Source: Janthinobacterium rivuli
GTDB taxonomy: Bacteria > Pseudomonadota > Gammaproteobacteria > Burkholderiales > Burkholderiaceae_D
NCBI RefSeq assembly: GCF_029690045.1
Contig: NZ_CP121464.1
Coordinates: 1,612,001-1,676,000 of the forward strand
Length of the DNA: 64,000 bases
Direction of reading: 5' to 3'
Below the pieces are notes generated by a model. The model was not told the DNA's origin. It saw only the letters and a program-made list of their open reading frames with translations, and did not search any database. Both the position numbers and the translations under genes were made by a program. Below are positions 25,404 to 34,087 of this stretch, piece by piece. Position 1 is the stretch's first letter. Each line of letters opens with the position of its first letter.

Positions 25404-25664
25404 ATGATGAGCGACACACTACTTGATACCGAGATTATGGAATTTCACAAAGAACTCGACGCGCGGGGCTTGAATTGCCCGTTGCCGATTCTGAAGGCGA
25501 AAAAGGCTTTGTCAGAGCTGCAGAGCGGGGAAGTGCTGCGCATCATGGCAACCGATCCCGGTTCCGTGCGCGACTTCCAGGCTTTCGCCAAGCAAACGGG
25601 CAATGCCCTGCTGTCGCACGTGCAGACGGGCACTGAATTCGTCTTTCTGATGCAACGCAAATAA
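25404..25664 (+). CDS. TusA-family sulfur carrier protein
   Basis: An 86-residue TusA-like protein. Members carry persulfide sulfur on one cysteine for tRNA thiolation, molybdenum cofactor or sulfur oxidation. The active-site motif is in DARGLNCPLPILKAKKAL (Cys near residue 25), followed by the GEVLRIMATDPGSVRDFQAFAKQTG core. The start is one of two adjacent ATGs (25404, 25407). A dsr or rhd partner gene is not adjacent, so the exact pathway is not known. Confidence 0.88.
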   Translation: MMSDTLLDTEIMEFHKELDARGLNCPLPILKAKKALSELQSGEVLRIMATDPGSVRDFQAFAKQTGNALLSHVQTGTEFVFLMQRK

Positions 25665-25677
25665 TTCTGCCCGCCGG

Positions 25678-25703
25678 GGCCGCCGTGGCGCGGCCTGGTT
25701 TTC
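25678..25703 (+). terminator. Terminator-like hairpin after the TusA-like gene
   Basis: Stem GGCCGC / GCGGCC with a 6-nt loop, followed by TGGTTTTCC. It is short of a perfect T tract, so it is only a probable terminator. Confidence 0.5.
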
Positions 25704-25803
25704 CTTCCTGAGCCAGCCCTTTTGCTGCCCTGCAGCGTAGCGGCGGACACCCTTGAAATCCCCGAAGCTGGACAGTTTAGATGGATTGCTCTAACAAAAA
25801 ATC

Positions 25804-25851
25804 GCACGATCGTGCTTAAATTCGGTTCAAGATTCAAATTTCTCTTATAAT
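25804..25851 (+). promoter_or_regulatory. Promoter of etfBA with a 12-bp palindrome
   Basis: A perfect palindrome GCACGATCGTGC (25804-25815) lies upstream of a -10 box TATAAT (25846-25851) with GGTTCA as a possible -35 16 bp ahead of it. The palindrome would sit near position -45 to -55. Its size and symmetry fit a TetR-type repressor of fatty-acid or amino-acid oxidation genes. Regulator identity is unknown. Confidence 0.45.
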
Positions 25852-25907
25852 CGAACGCACAATCAGCACTTGATCCGTCATTTTTATAATTTCCCAAAGG
25901 CATAGCT

Positions 25908-26657
25908 ATGAAAGTCTTGGTACCCGTCAAACGCGTGGTCGACTATAACGTCAAAGTCCGCGTCAAGAGTGACGGCACTGGCGTCGATACCGCCAACGTC
26001 AAAATGTCGATGAACCCTTTCGATGAGATCGCGCTGGAAGAAGCGATGCGCCTGAAAGAAGCTGGCAAGGTCACTGAAGTGGTCGCCATCTCCTGCGGCG
26101 TGACGCAGTGCCAGGAAACCCTGCGCACGGCCATGGCCATCGGCGCCGACCGCGGCATCCTGGTGGAAACGACGACTGAACTGGAACCGCTGGCCGTGGC
26201 CAAGCTGGTGAAAGCCCTGGCCGAGAAAGAGCAGCCGCAACTGATCATCCTGGGCAAGCAAGCCATCGATGACGACAGCAACCAGACCGGCCAGATGCTC
26301 GCTGCCCTGCTGGGTTGGCCGCAAGCCACGTTCGCTTCGAAAGTCGTGCTGGAAGACGGCAAAGTCACCGTCACCCGCGAAGTCGACGGCGGCCTGGAAA
26401 CCCTGGCATTGACCTTGCCAGCGATCATTACCACCGACCTGCGCTTGAACGAGCCACGCTATGTGACCTTGCCGAATATCATGAAGGCGAAGAAAAAGCC
26501 GCTCGAGACCGTCAAGCCGGAAGACCTGGGCGTCGATGTTGCGCCACGCCTGAAGACCCTGAAAGTCGTCGAGCCAGCCAAGCGCTCGGCCGGCATCAAG
26601 GTCCCGGACGTCGCTACGCTGGTCGCCAAGCTGCGTACCGAAGCCAAAGTCATCTAA
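25908..26657 (+). CDS. etfB: Electron transfer flavoprotein beta subunit
   Basis: A 249-residue ETF beta subunit, which with EtfA passes electrons from acyl-CoA dehydrogenases to ETF-quinone oxidoreductase. It begins [20 protein letters not shown], the standard opening. [15 protein letters not shown] and [17 protein letters not shown] are conserved beta-subunit motifs, including the recognition-loop area that docks dehydrogenases. Forty-two bp separate it from etfA. AAAGG precedes the ATG. Confidence 0.97.
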   Translation: MKVLVPVKRVVDYNVKVRVKSDGTGVDTANVKMSMNPFDEIALEEAMRLKEAGKVTEVVAISCGVTQCQETLRTAMAIGADRGILVETTTELEPLAVAKLVKALAEKEQPQLIILGKQAIDDDSNQTGQMLAALLGWPQATFASKVVLEDGKVTVTREVDGGLETLALTLPAIITTDLRLNEPRYVTLPNIMKAKKKPLETVKPEDLGVDVAPRLKTLKVVEPAKRSAGIKVPDVATLVAKLRTEAKVI

Positions 26658-26699
26658 GCGCGGCCTCGCCGTTTATCCAGAACAATTACAGGACACATC

Positions 26700-27632
26700 A
26701 TGGTCGCATTAGTTATTGCTGAACACGACAACGCTACCTTAAAGGGCAGCACCCACCACACCGTGACCGCGGCTGCCCAGTGCGGCGGCGACGTGCACGT
26801 ACTGGTCGCAGGTTCGAACGCATCGGCCGCCGCTGCTGCCGCCGCGCAAATCGCCGGCGTGACGAAAGTCATCGTGGCCGACGCGCCATATTTTGCCGAC
26901 GGCCTGGCCGAAAACGTGGCCGAGCAAGTGCTGGCCATCGCCGGCAACTACAGCCACATCCTGGCGCCAGCCACCGCCTACGGCAAGAATATCCTGCCAC
27001 GCGTGGCCGCCAAGCTGGACGTGGCGCAAATCTCGGAAATCACCAAGGTCGATTCCCCTGACACCTTCGAGCGCCCGATCTACGCCGGTAACGCGATTGC
27101 CACCGTGCAATCTGGCGACAAGGTCAAGGTCATCACCGTGCGCACCACCGGTTTCGACGCCGCTGCCGCCACCGGTGGTTCGGCTGCCACGGAAACCGTC
27201 GCCGCCGTTGCCGACAATGGCAAATCGTCCTTCGTCGGCCGCGAACTGGCCAAGTCCGACCGTCCTGAACTGACCGCCGCGAAAATCATCGTGTCGGGCG
27301 GCCGTGGCATGGGTTCGGCTGAAAACTTCCACATCCTGGAGCCGCTGGCCGACAAGCTGGGCGCCGCCATGGGTGCGTCGCGCGCCGCCGTCGACGCCGG
27401 CTTCGTGCCGAACGACTGGCAAGTGGGCCAGACGGGCAAGATCGTCGCCCCATCGCTGTACATCGCCGTCGGCATCTCGGGCGCGATCCAGCATCTGGCC
27501 GGCATGAAAGACTCGAAAACCATCGTCGCCATCAACAAGGATCCGGAAGCGCCGATCTTTGCCGTGGCCGACTACGGCATCGTGGGCGATCTGTTCGAGA
27601 TCGTGCCGCAACTGGTCAAAGAACTGGGTTAA
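26700..27632 (+). CDS. etfA: Electron transfer flavoprotein alpha subunit
   Basis: A 310-residue ETF alpha subunit. The FAD-binding C-terminal half contains the conserved run [39 protein letters not shown] and the [22 protein letters not shown] signature. It forms a heterodimer with EtfB and binds FAD in the cytoplasm. It sits between etfB and an acyl-CoA dehydrogenase, the natural electron donor, but a terminator separates it from the latter. Confidence 0.97.
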   Translation: MVALVIAEHDNATLKGSTHHTVTAAAQCGGDVHVLVAGSNASAAAAAAAQIAGVTKVIVADAPYFADGLAENVAEQVLAIAGNYSHILAPATAYGKNILPRVAAKLDVAQISEITKVDSPDTFERPIYAGNAIATVQSGDKVKVITVRTTGFDAAAATGGSAATETVAAVADNGKSSFVGRELAKSDRPELTAAKIIVSGGRGMGSAENFHILEPLADKLGAAMGASRAAVDAGFVPNDWQVGQTGKIVAPSLYIAVGISGAIQHLAGMKDSKTIVAINKDPEAPIFAVADYGIVGDLFEIVPQLVKELG

Positions 27633-27662
27633 GTCACACCCCTTCCGGTTTTGTTATTGACA

Positions 27663-27709
27663 AAGCCACGCCGGCCCGCCCCACACGGCGAGCCGCGCGT
27701 GGCTTTTTT
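27663..27709 (+). terminator. Terminator between etfA and the acyl-CoA dehydrogenase gene
   Basis: Stem AAGCCACGC / GCGTGGCTT with a 25-nt loop and a six-T run, ending only 15 bp before the next ATG. It ends the etfBA transcript or acts as an attenuator that lowers read-through into the dehydrogenase gene. Confidence 0.75.
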
Positions 27710-27724
27710 CTTGGAGAAAAGAAG

Positions 27725-29515
27725 ATGAGCTATCAAGCCCCGCTGAAAGACATGTTGTTCGTGATGAACGAACTGGCCGGCCTGGCCGAAATCCACACGC
27801 TACCTGGCTGCGAAGACGCGACGCCCGACACGGCCGAAGCCGTGCTGGAAGAGAACGCCAAGTTCTGCGGCGGCGTGGTGGCCCCCTTGAACGGCCCCAG
27901 CGACAAGGAGCCGAGCTTCTGGCACGACGGGCAAGTGACTACCTCGAAAGGCTTCAAGGAAGCATTCAAGGCCTACGGCGAAGCGGGCTGGCAGGGCGTG
28001 CAGCATCCGACGGAATTTGGCGGCCAGGGCTTGCCCAAGCTCTTGGCCACGCCATGCATCGAAATGCTCAACTCGGCCAGCATCTCGTTCGCCCTGGTGG
28101 CCCTGCTGTCGGACGGCGCCATCGAAGCGCTCTTGACGGCTGGCAGTGACGAACAAAAAGCCGTCTACCTGGAAAACCTGGTATCCGGCAAATGGACGGG
28201 CACCATGAATTTGACGGAGCCGCAAGCCGGTTCCGACCTGGCCGCCGTGCGCACGCGCGCCGTGCCGCAGGAAGATGGCACCTATAAAGTGTTCGGCACG
28301 AAGATTTTCATCACGTACGGCGAACACGACATGGCGGAAAACATCGTCCACCTGGTGCTGGCCCGCACGCCGGATGCGCCCGCCGGCGTAAAAGGGATTT
28401 CCCTGTTCATCGTGCCGAAGTTCCTCGTCAACGCCGATGGCAGCCTGGGCGCGCGCAACGACGCCCATTGCGTGTCGATCGAACACAAGCTGGGCATCAA
28501 GGCCAGCCCAACGGCGGTGCTGCAATTCGGCGACCACGGTGGCGCCATCGGCACGCTGGTGGGCGAGGAAAACCGCGGTCTCGAATACATGTTCATCATG
28601 ATGAACGCGGCCCGCTTCGGCGTGGGCCTGCAAGGCATCGGCCTGGCCGAGCGCGCCTACCAGCAGGCCGTGGCGTTCGCCAAGGACCGCGTGCAGTCGC
28701 GCGACCTGGCTGGCTCGCCCGGTCCGGTGTCCATCATCCATCACCCGGACGTGCGCCGCATGCTGATGTCCATGCGCTCGCAAACGGAGGCGGCGCGCGC
28801 GCTGGCCTACGTGGGGGCGGCCATCAGCGACGTGGCGCACCACCATCCGGAGGCGGACGTGCGCGCGGAAAGCCTGGCGACCTATGAATACCTGGTGCCC
28901 GTGATCAAGGGCTGGGCCACGGAAATGTCGCAGGACGTCACGCGCGACGGCGTGCAAGTGCATGGCGGCATGGGTTTTATTGAAGAAACGGGCGCCGCCC
29001 AGCATTACCGCGACGCCAAAATCTTGACCATCTACGAAGGCACGACGGCCATCCAGGCCAACGACCTCGTGGGCCGCAAGACGGTACGCGACGGCGGTGC
29101 CGTGGCGAAAGCCATCATCGCCCAGGTGCGCGCCACGGAAGCCCAGCTGGGCGAACTGACCGGTGCCGACTTCCAGGCCATGCAGCGTCACCTGGCCGAA
29201 GGCAGTGCCGCGCTTGAAGCGGTGGTGGAGTATGTGGTGGCGAACATGAAGACGGACATCAAGGCCGTGTTCGCAGGCAGTGTGCCGTATCTGAAGCTGG
29301 CCGGCATCGTGCTGGGCGGCTGGCAAATGGCGCGCGCGGCTGTGGTGGCGCAGCAAAGGCTGGGAGAAGGCAGCGGCGACGCTTCGTTCTACAAGGCAAA
29401 AATCGCCACGGCGCGCTTCTTTGCCGACCACATCCTGTCGCAAGCGCCAGGACTGCGCGCCACCATCATCGACGGCAGCGCCGGCGTGATGGCGCTGTCG
29501 GAGGAGCAGTTTTAA
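27725..29515 (+). CDS. Acyl-CoA dehydrogenase (FadE-type, ETF-linked)
   Basis: A 596-residue flavoprotein that oxidises an acyl-CoA to the enoyl-CoA and donates electrons to ETF. Domains in order are an N-terminal helical extension (residues 1-75), the usual N-terminal, middle beta ([19 protein letters not shown], the FAD-binding signature) and C-terminal helical domains, then a 130-residue tail as in long acyl-CoA dehydrogenases. The catalytic base is in [12 protein letters not shown] (the Glu). Linkage to etfBA agrees with the reaction. Chain-length specificity cannot be told. GGAGAAAAGAAG precedes the ATG. Confidence 0.93.
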   Translation: MSYQAPLKDMLFVMNELAGLAEIHTLPGCEDATPDTAEAVLEENAKFCGGVVAPLNGPSDKEPSFWHDGQVTTSKGFKEAFKAYGEAGWQGVQHPTEFGGQGLPKLLATPCIEMLNSASISFALVALLSDGAIEALLTAGSDEQKAVYLENLVSGKWTGTMNLTEPQAGSDLAAVRTRAVPQEDGTYKVFGTKIFITYGEHDMAENIVHLVLARTPDAPAGVKGISLFIVPKFLVNADGSLGARNDAHCVSIEHKLGIKASPTAVLQFGDHGGAIGTLVGEENRGLEYMFIMMNAARFGVGLQGIGLAERAYQQAVAFAKDRVQSRDLAGSPGPVSIIHHPDVRRMLMSMRSQTEAARALAYVGAAISDVAHHHPEADVRAESLATYEYLVPVIKGWATEMSQDVTRDGVQVHGGMGFIEETGAAQHYRDAKILTIYEGTTAIQANDLVGRKTVRDGGAVAKAIIAQVRATEAQLGELTGADFQAMQRHLAEGSAALEAVVEYVVANMKTDIKAVFAGSVPYLKLAGIVLGGWQMARAAVVAQQRLGEGSGDASFYKAKIATARFFADHILSQAPGLRATIIDGSAGVMALSEEQF

Positions 29516-29549
29516 GTTGAAACTTGGCCAGCCGAAGCTGGCTGAATGC

Positions 29550-29586
29550 AAAAAAGCGCTGGAGATCACTCTCCAGCGCTTTTTTT
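29550..29586 (+). terminator. Rho-independent terminator after the acyl-CoA dehydrogenase gene
   Basis: Perfect 16-bp stem from AAAAAAGCGCTGGAGA to TCTCCAGCGCTTTTTT with a 4-nt loop and T tract. It is bidirectional in form and also borders the minus-strand glycine-zipper gene. Confidence 0.92.
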
Positions 29587-29605
29587 AACCCCAAACGTAA
29601 GTGCC

Positions 29606-29632
29606 GGGGTCGGACCCTCAGGGTCCGACCCC
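29606..29632. repeat. GGGGTC-type perfect hairpin, copy 2
   Basis: Stem GGGGTCGGACCC / GGGTCCGACCCC with loop TCA. The flanks (CGTAAGTGCC before, AGTCCTTGCTC then GGGTT after) are shared with the copy at 53346, so the repeat unit is about 45-50 bp rather than just the stem. Confidence 0.85.
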
Positions 29633-29654
29633 AGTCCTTGCTCTTGGGTTCAGC

Positions 29655-30281
29655 TTACCTTCTGGCAATACCATTACCTGAATTGCGCACCAGGTCGCCA
29701 GCCGCCAGCCCTGGATCCTGGTCAAACGCGAAGTCCGCCTTGGCGCCCGTTTCGTATTGCACGGTGACGGTCCATACCTTGCTGTTTTTCATGTGGCCTT
29801 CGACTTGCTTGCCCGCGAAAGCGCCGCCTGCGGCACCGGCCAGGGTGGCCAGATCCTTGCCGCGTCCGCCGCCGACCTGGCGGCCCAGCAGGGCGCCGGC
29901 CACGCCGCCGCCGATCATGCCCAGCGCACCGCCTTCACCGGCCTTTTCAGCGACGTTGACTGCCAGCACCTTGCCGCAATCGGCGCAGATCTGGTGCTGT
30001 GGCTGCTTGGAAGGCTGGCTGGCGTAGGAATTACCGGCTTTTTGCGCGGCCTTGGCGTTGATGATGGCCTGGTCGTATTCGCCCTTGGCGTCGCGCAGGC
30101 ATTGCATGCGCGCTTTCGAGCTGCTTTCTTCTGCACACAGTTTCTTGTCGTCCGCATAGCGGGTGCTGGCCTGCTTCGTGTCGTAGGCGTATTGCGCCTT
30201 CGGCGACAGGTTTTGCGCGAAGGCGGAAGTGCTGAACAGGGCCGTGATGGCGACTGCGAGGATGAATGGGCGACGAATCAT
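29655..30281 (-). CDS. Secreted glycine-zipper (17-kDa antigen-like) protein
   Basis: A 208-residue exported protein. A signal peptide ends near the AFAQ region (residues 20-23). Then comes a charged helical section with two cysteines (KKLCAEE and QCLRDAK), a CADCGK pair, and a glycine-zipper segment (GGALGMIGGGVAGALLGRQV and AGAAGGAFAGKQVEG) characteristic of the Rick_17kDa/glycine-zipper 2TM family, which inserts in or stiffens the envelope. The C-terminal domain ends VRNSGNGIARR. No lipobox Cys is visible at the cleavage site. Confidence 0.85.
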   Translation of the reverse strand: MIRRPFILAVAITALFSTSAFAQNLSPKAQYAYDTKQASTRYADDKKLCAEESSSKARMQCLRDAKGEYDQAIINAKAAQKAGNSYASQPSKQPQHQICADCGKVLAVNVAEKAGEGGALGMIGGGVAGALLGRQVGGGRGKDLATLAGAAGGAFAGKQVEGHMKNSKVWTVTVQYETGAKADFAFDQDPGLAAGDLVRNSGNGIARR

Positions 30282-30406
30282 GATCTTCTCCTAGGGGGTG
30301 TTAAATGTGCCAGTAATGTCGGCATTGTGAATGCAGTATAGAGGAAAATCATGATTGCTTACCAACACTTACATGTGGGCGAGTCGAGCTGGTTTCCGTG
30401 CGGAAA

Positions 30407-30841
30407 TTAACCGTAGGCACCGCCTGTATACAGCAAGTCGAACAGGCGCGCCATGGTGGCGATCAGCACGCCTGCGCCTAGCATCAACGTAGCGACCAGC
30501 ACGACGGCCAGGGGCCAGCCCGTGTCCGACAGGTGGCCGGAGGTGGCGTTGTAGCGCGCATCCCATTTGTCGTCCGGCATCAGGCCCAGCACCAGCGCTT
30601 GCAGGAAGCCGCCCAGGGCGGACAGAGTCAGCGGCAATATCTGATAAAACCAGTCGGCATCGGGAAACAGCTGGCGCAGCAGCAAGCTGGCGGGCAGGGC
30701 GGCCAGGTGCAGCCATCCCCAGCGGTCCTTGGCGCCATGCAGGTAGAAGCGGTGGGCGCCCAGCATGCCCAGCAGGAAGGCCAGCAGTGCCGTGAAGGCC
30801 TTGTTCTTGTGCGACTGTTGCAAAATGGTAGCGGTGGTCAT
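30407..30841 (-). CDS. TM2 / NINE-type membrane protein
   Basis: A 144-residue integral membrane protein. The first half matches the TM2 domain (NKAFTALLAFLLGMLGAHRFYLHG, with the GxHRFY signature), followed by two or three more hydrophobic stretches (residues about 45-65, 70-95 and 108-130). Such proteins have no settled function. The ATG is at 30839-30841. It is separated from the glycine-zipper gene by 125 bp on the same strand. Confidence 0.85.
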   Translation of the reverse strand: MTTATILQQSHKNKAFTALLAFLLGMLGAHRFYLHGAKDRWGWLHLAALPASLLLRQLFPDADWFYQILPLTLSALGGFLQALVLGLMPDDKWDARYNATSGHLSDTGWPLAVVLVATLMLGAGVLIATMARLFDLLYTGGAYG

Positions 30842-31048
30842 GGGACTCCAGAGTTGCTCATCGGTAAAGATTGCCAGTATCGGTCATCGTCTCGCACAAC
30901 GATAGCACTTTCCTGTGGCGTTTATGTAATGATTTCGCCTGATGCCAAGCCATGGCCGGCACGATAGACGCACGCGCCTATTGCGTCTTCGGCCATGACT
31001 GGTCATAATGTTTGATTAGCCCAAATTACACGCCCGTCATCATAACGC

Positions 31049-31078
31049 TTGCTGCCTGGCGGTAAAGCGCGCTATAAT
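31049..31078 (+). promoter_or_regulatory. Promoter of the rpsP operon
   Basis: TTGCTG (31049-31054), 18 bp, then TATAAT (31073-31078), 40 bp before the rpsP ATG. It is the strongest sigma-70-like match in the 277-bp gap, which otherwise shows nothing else clear. Confidence 0.7.
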
Positions 31079-31118
31079 TTGCGGCTTTTTCCGCCTCAGC
31101 ACACTTTTTGGAAATATT

Positions 31119-31370
31119 ATGGTCGTTATTCGTTTAGCTCGTGGAGGCGCCAAGAAGCGCCCGTTCTTCAACATCGTCGCTACTGATTCGCGCAATCGCC
31201 GCGATGGTCGCTTCATTGAGCGTATCGGTTTTTACAACCCGATGGCGCAAGGTGGCGAAGTTCCACTGCGTATCACCGCAGACCGTCTGGCCTACTGGCA
31301 AGGCGTTGGCGCACAATTGTCGCCAACCGTTGCTCGCCTGGTAGCTAGCAACAACAAAGCAGCAGCTTAA
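31119..31370 (+). CDS. rpsP: 30S ribosomal protein S16
   Basis: An 83-residue S16, a primary assembly protein of the small subunit. It begins [20 protein letters not shown] and contains [12 protein letters not shown], the family signature. It opens the classic rpsP-rimM-trmD-rplS operon. A promoter with a perfect -10 lies just upstream. Confidence 0.98.
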   Translation: MVVIRLARGGAKKRPFFNIVATDSRNRRDGRFIERIGFYNPMAQGGEVPLRITADRLAYWQGVGAQLSPTVARLVASNNKAAA

Positions 31371-31383
31371 TTAGATCACTGGT

Positions 31384-31941
31384 TTGACGGTCAAGACTGC
31401 ATCCGGGGTGAAAGTCCCCGATGACCTGGTACAGGTAGGCTATGTCTCCGGTGCTTATGGCATTGCTGGCGGAGTCAGGATCACTCCTTTCTCCGACGAC
31501 GCGGATGCATTATTAAGCGTCAAAACCTGGTGGTTTGATAAACCGACCTTGCATGATGTTCAAGTCAGGCAAGCGAAGTTACACGGCGGCGACGTCGTGG
31601 CCCAGCTGGTGGGTGTGGTCGGGCGGGATGCCGCAGAAGCGCTGAAAGGCGTCTCTGTGCAAATTCCGCGTAGCCATTTCCCGACGCTGACGGCCGATGA
31701 ATTTTATTGGTCCGATCTGATCGGACTGACAGTCGAGAATTTGCAAGGCGAGTGCCTCGGCACAGTGCACGACATGATGAGCAATGGTCCGCAGTCGATC
31801 TTGCGCGTTACGCCCGTCGCCACTGCCGATGAGACCGTTGAAAAGGCGCCTGAGCGCCTGATCCCGTTTGTTGGCCAGTTTGTCATTAACGTTGACAAGG
31901 CTGCCAGCAAGATCACGGTCGACTGGGGCCTCGATTATTAA
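31384..31941 (+). CDS. rimM: Ribosome maturation factor RimM
   Basis: A 16S-processing factor that helps assemble the 30S head and binds S19. The N-terminal domain starts VQVGYVSGAYGIAGGVRITPF, the family signature; the PRC-barrel half contains EFYWSDLIGLTVENL. No ATG is available before the conserved part. The frame begins at TTG 31384, 13 bp after rpsP, and a GTG at 31408 is an alternative, so the start is uncertain (185 residues from TTG). Co-operonic with rpsP and trmD. Confidence 0.93.
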   Translation: MTVKTASGVKVPDDLVQVGYVSGAYGIAGGVRITPFSDDADALLSVKTWWFDKPTLHDVQVRQAKLHGGDVVAQLVGVVGRDAAEALKGVSVQIPRSHFPTLTADEFYWSDLIGLTVENLQGECLGTVHDMMSNGPQSILRVTPVATADETVEKAPERLIPFVGQFVINVDKAASKITVDWGLDY

Positions 31942-31991
31942 ACCGCCTGCGCTTAACAATGCGCCGGGCAAACGTTGCAGGATGGTGAGCG

Positions 31992-32738
31992 ATGCAATTT
32001 GATGTCGTGACCCTGTTCCCGGAAATGTTTGCCGCGCTGACGCAGTCGGGTGTGACCCGGCGCGCCTTCGAGCAGGGGAAATGTGGCTTGTCGCTGTGGA
32101 ATCCCCGTGATTTCACCACCGACAATCACCGTACCGTGGATGACCGCCCGTATGGCGGCGGCCCCGGCATGGTGATGATGGCCCGTCCCCTCGAAGCGAC
32201 AATCAATGCCGCGAAGCAACGCCAGACCGAATCGGGCCTGGCGGCGCCCCGCGTGGTGTTCATGTCGCCGCAAGGCCGTCCGTTGACGCACGAGCGCGTC
32301 ACGCAGCTGAAAGCCGAACCTGGTTTGGTGATCCTGTGTGGCCGCTACGAAGCCGTGGACCAGCGTTTGCTGGACCGTTGCGTCGACGAGGAAATCAGCG
32401 TCGGCGACTTCGTGTTGTCGGGCGGTGAATTGCCTGCCATGGCGCTGATGGATGCGGTGATCCGCTTGTTGCCGGGTGTCTTGAACACCGAGGCATCGGC
32501 CATCGAGGACAGTTTCGTCAATGGCTTGCTCGATTCGCCGCACTACACGCGGCCGGAAACATACGAAGGCATGGCCGTACCGCCCGTCTTGATGGGTGGC
32601 AATCATGCCGAGATCGTCAAGTGGCGCCGCCAGCGCATGCTGGAAGCGACCGCGACAAAGCGGCCTGACCTGCTGGTCAGTGCGCGCGCCGCCGGCTTGC
32701 TCAGCAAGACCGACGAAAAATTCTTGGCCAGCCTGTAA
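31992..32738 (+). CDS. trmD: tRNA (guanine-N1)-methyltransferase
   Basis: A 248-residue SPOUT methyltransferase that methylates G37 of tRNAs next to the anticodon to prevent frameshifting. The hallmark [11 protein letters not shown] lies near residues 55-65; the knotted SAM-binding region has [11 protein letters not shown] and the [15 protein letters not shown] stretch. Length is normal. AGGATGGTGAGCG precedes the ATG. Confidence 0.98.
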   Translation: MQFDVVTLFPEMFAALTQSGVTRRAFEQGKCGLSLWNPRDFTTDNHRTVDDRPYGGGPGMVMMARPLEATINAAKQRQTESGLAAPRVVFMSPQGRPLTHERVTQLKAEPGLVILCGRYEAVDQRLLDRCVDEEISVGDFVLSGGELPAMALMDAVIRLLPGVLNTEASAIEDSFVNGLLDSPHYTRPETYEGMAVPPVLMGGNHAEIVKWRRQRMLEATATKRPDLLVSARAAGLLSKTDEKFLASL

Positions 32739-32869
32739 GCCGTCTCCGGACGGCCGGCAGGGTGGCCAGTAGTGCCGGGCATGTTGCCCAAATTGGTAAT
32801 ACCCATCCTCTACCGGGCGGATACTTGCTATCCACAGTGCGCCGGCATGATGGTTTTCGGAGTTATAAA

Positions 32870-33253
32870 ATGGACTTGATTCAACAATTAGAGCAAGAAG
32901 AGATCGCCCGTCTGGGTAAATCGATTCCTGACTTCGCACCAGGCGATACCGTTATCGTCAGCGTCAACGTAGTCGAAGGTACGCGCAAGCGCGCCCAGGC
33001 TTACGAAGGCGTCGTTATCTCCCGTCGTAACCGTGGCCTGAACTCGAACTTCATCGTTCGCAAGATCTCGTCCGGCGAAGGCGTTGAGCGTACGTTCCAA
33101 CTGTACTCGCCGCTGATCGCTTCGATCGAAGTGAAACGCCGTGGTGACGTTCGCCGCGCCAAGCTGTACTATCTGCGTGAGCGTTCGGGTAAATCGGCGC
33201 GTATCAAAGAAAAATTGCCAAATCGCCGCGTTGTGGCGAAAGCAAGCGCGTAA
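32870..33253 (+). CDS. rplS: 50S ribosomal protein L19
   Basis: A 127-residue L19, located at the subunit interface. It contains [20 protein letters not shown] and [14 protein letters not shown], the family core. The ATG at 32870 follows trmD by 131 bp. The last gene of the operon, followed by a strong terminator. Confidence 0.98.
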   Translation: MDLIQQLEQEEIARLGKSIPDFAPGDTVIVSVNVVEGTRKRAQAYEGVVISRRNRGLNSNFIVRKISSGEGVERTFQLYSPLIASIEVKRRGDVRRAKLYYLRERSGKSARIKEKLPNRRVVAKASA

Positions 33254-33273
33254 TATCAGCGTCTGCGTTGGGA

Positions 33274-33301
33274 AAAGGGTGCCTCGCGGCGCCCTTTTTT
33301 T
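33274..33301 (+). terminator. Terminator of the rpsP-rplS operon
   Basis: 10-bp stem AAAGGGTGCC / GGCGCCCTTT (one G-U pair), loop TCGC, then a seven-T tract, 20 bp after rplS. Confidence 0.92.
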
Positions 33302-33330
33302 ATTCTGAATTGCTGTTGAGGCAAGCTGCC

Positions 33331-33990
33331 ATGGCCACTATCGCATTTGATCCAAAACAACTCGCCATCGATTCGATCGCCGGCGAAGCGGCGCTGGACG
33401 CCGTGCGCCTGACGCCGGACTGGCTGCGCCAGCGCCTGGCCGAACAGCCTGACTGGCAGCCCGAGATGACCCAGGATTTTCTGTCCGCCCGCGCCGTGCC
33501 CGTGCGCGCCGCCGTGCTCATTCCGCTGGTGCAGCGCCCGCAGGGCTTGACCATCTTGCTGACCATGCGCACGGATCACCTGAGCAGCCATGCGGGCCAG
33601 GTCAGCTTTCCCGGCGGGCGCAGCGAAGCCTTCGATGCGTCGCCCGTCGCCACGGCCTTGCGCGAGACGGAGGAAGAAGTGGGTCTGGCGCGCGAGCATA
33701 TCGAAGTGCTGGGCTGCCTGCCCGACTACCTGACGGGCACCGGCTACCAGGTCACGCCCGTGGTGGGCCTGGTGACGCCGCCGTTCGAGCTGCGCGCCGA
33801 CCCGTCCGAAGTGGCGGAAATTTTCGAAGTGCCGCTGGCCTTCCTCATGGATGGCCTCAACCATCAGCGCCTGTCGGTGGAATTGCCCGGCGGGCGGCGC
33901 TCGTTCTACGCGATGCCGTATGAGCGCTTCTATATTTGGGGCGCCACCGCCGGCATGCTGCGCAATCTGTTTCACCTCTTGCGCGCGTAA
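33331..33990 (+). CDS. NUDIX hydrolase, CoA pyrophosphatase-like (NudL)
   Basis: A 219-residue NUDIX enzyme. The NUDIX box is GGRSEAFDASPVATALRETEEEVGL (near residues 107-130), whose GX5EX7REXXEEXG pattern binds the metal. The preceding stretch LLTMRTDHLSSHAGQVSFPGG is typical of CoA pyrophosphatases of the YeaB/NudL family, which cut CoA and dinucleotide pyrophosphates. The start ATG at 33331 begins MATIAFDPKQ; a longer frame to 33268 lacks a signal. Confidence 0.85.
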   Translation: MATIAFDPKQLAIDSIAGEAALDAVRLTPDWLRQRLAEQPDWQPEMTQDFLSARAVPVRAAVLIPLVQRPQGLTILLTMRTDHLSSHAGQVSFPGGRSEAFDASPVATALRETEEEVGLAREHIEVLGCLPDYLTGTGYQVTPVVGLVTPPFELRADPSEVAEIFEVPLAFLMDGLNHQRLSVELPGGRRSFYAMPYERFYIWGATAGMLRNLFHLLRA

Positions 33991-34087
33991 AATGATGCCG
34001 CGCACGTAATAAGTTTGATTCCAGCACGGCACTGCGCTATCGTAGCGGGCATTGCGGTATTGCTGAAAAAGACAAAAAGGACGTTTG

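Noticed and set aside
27800..29569. A 589-residue open frame antisense to the acyl-CoA dehydrogenase
   Set aside because: Same artefact; no domain, and the coding strand has all dehydrogenase motifs.
31371..31383. Possible missing or broken rimM start
   Set aside because: The protein core is complete; only the start codon type (TTG or GTG) is uncertain, so it is not treated as a pseudogene.
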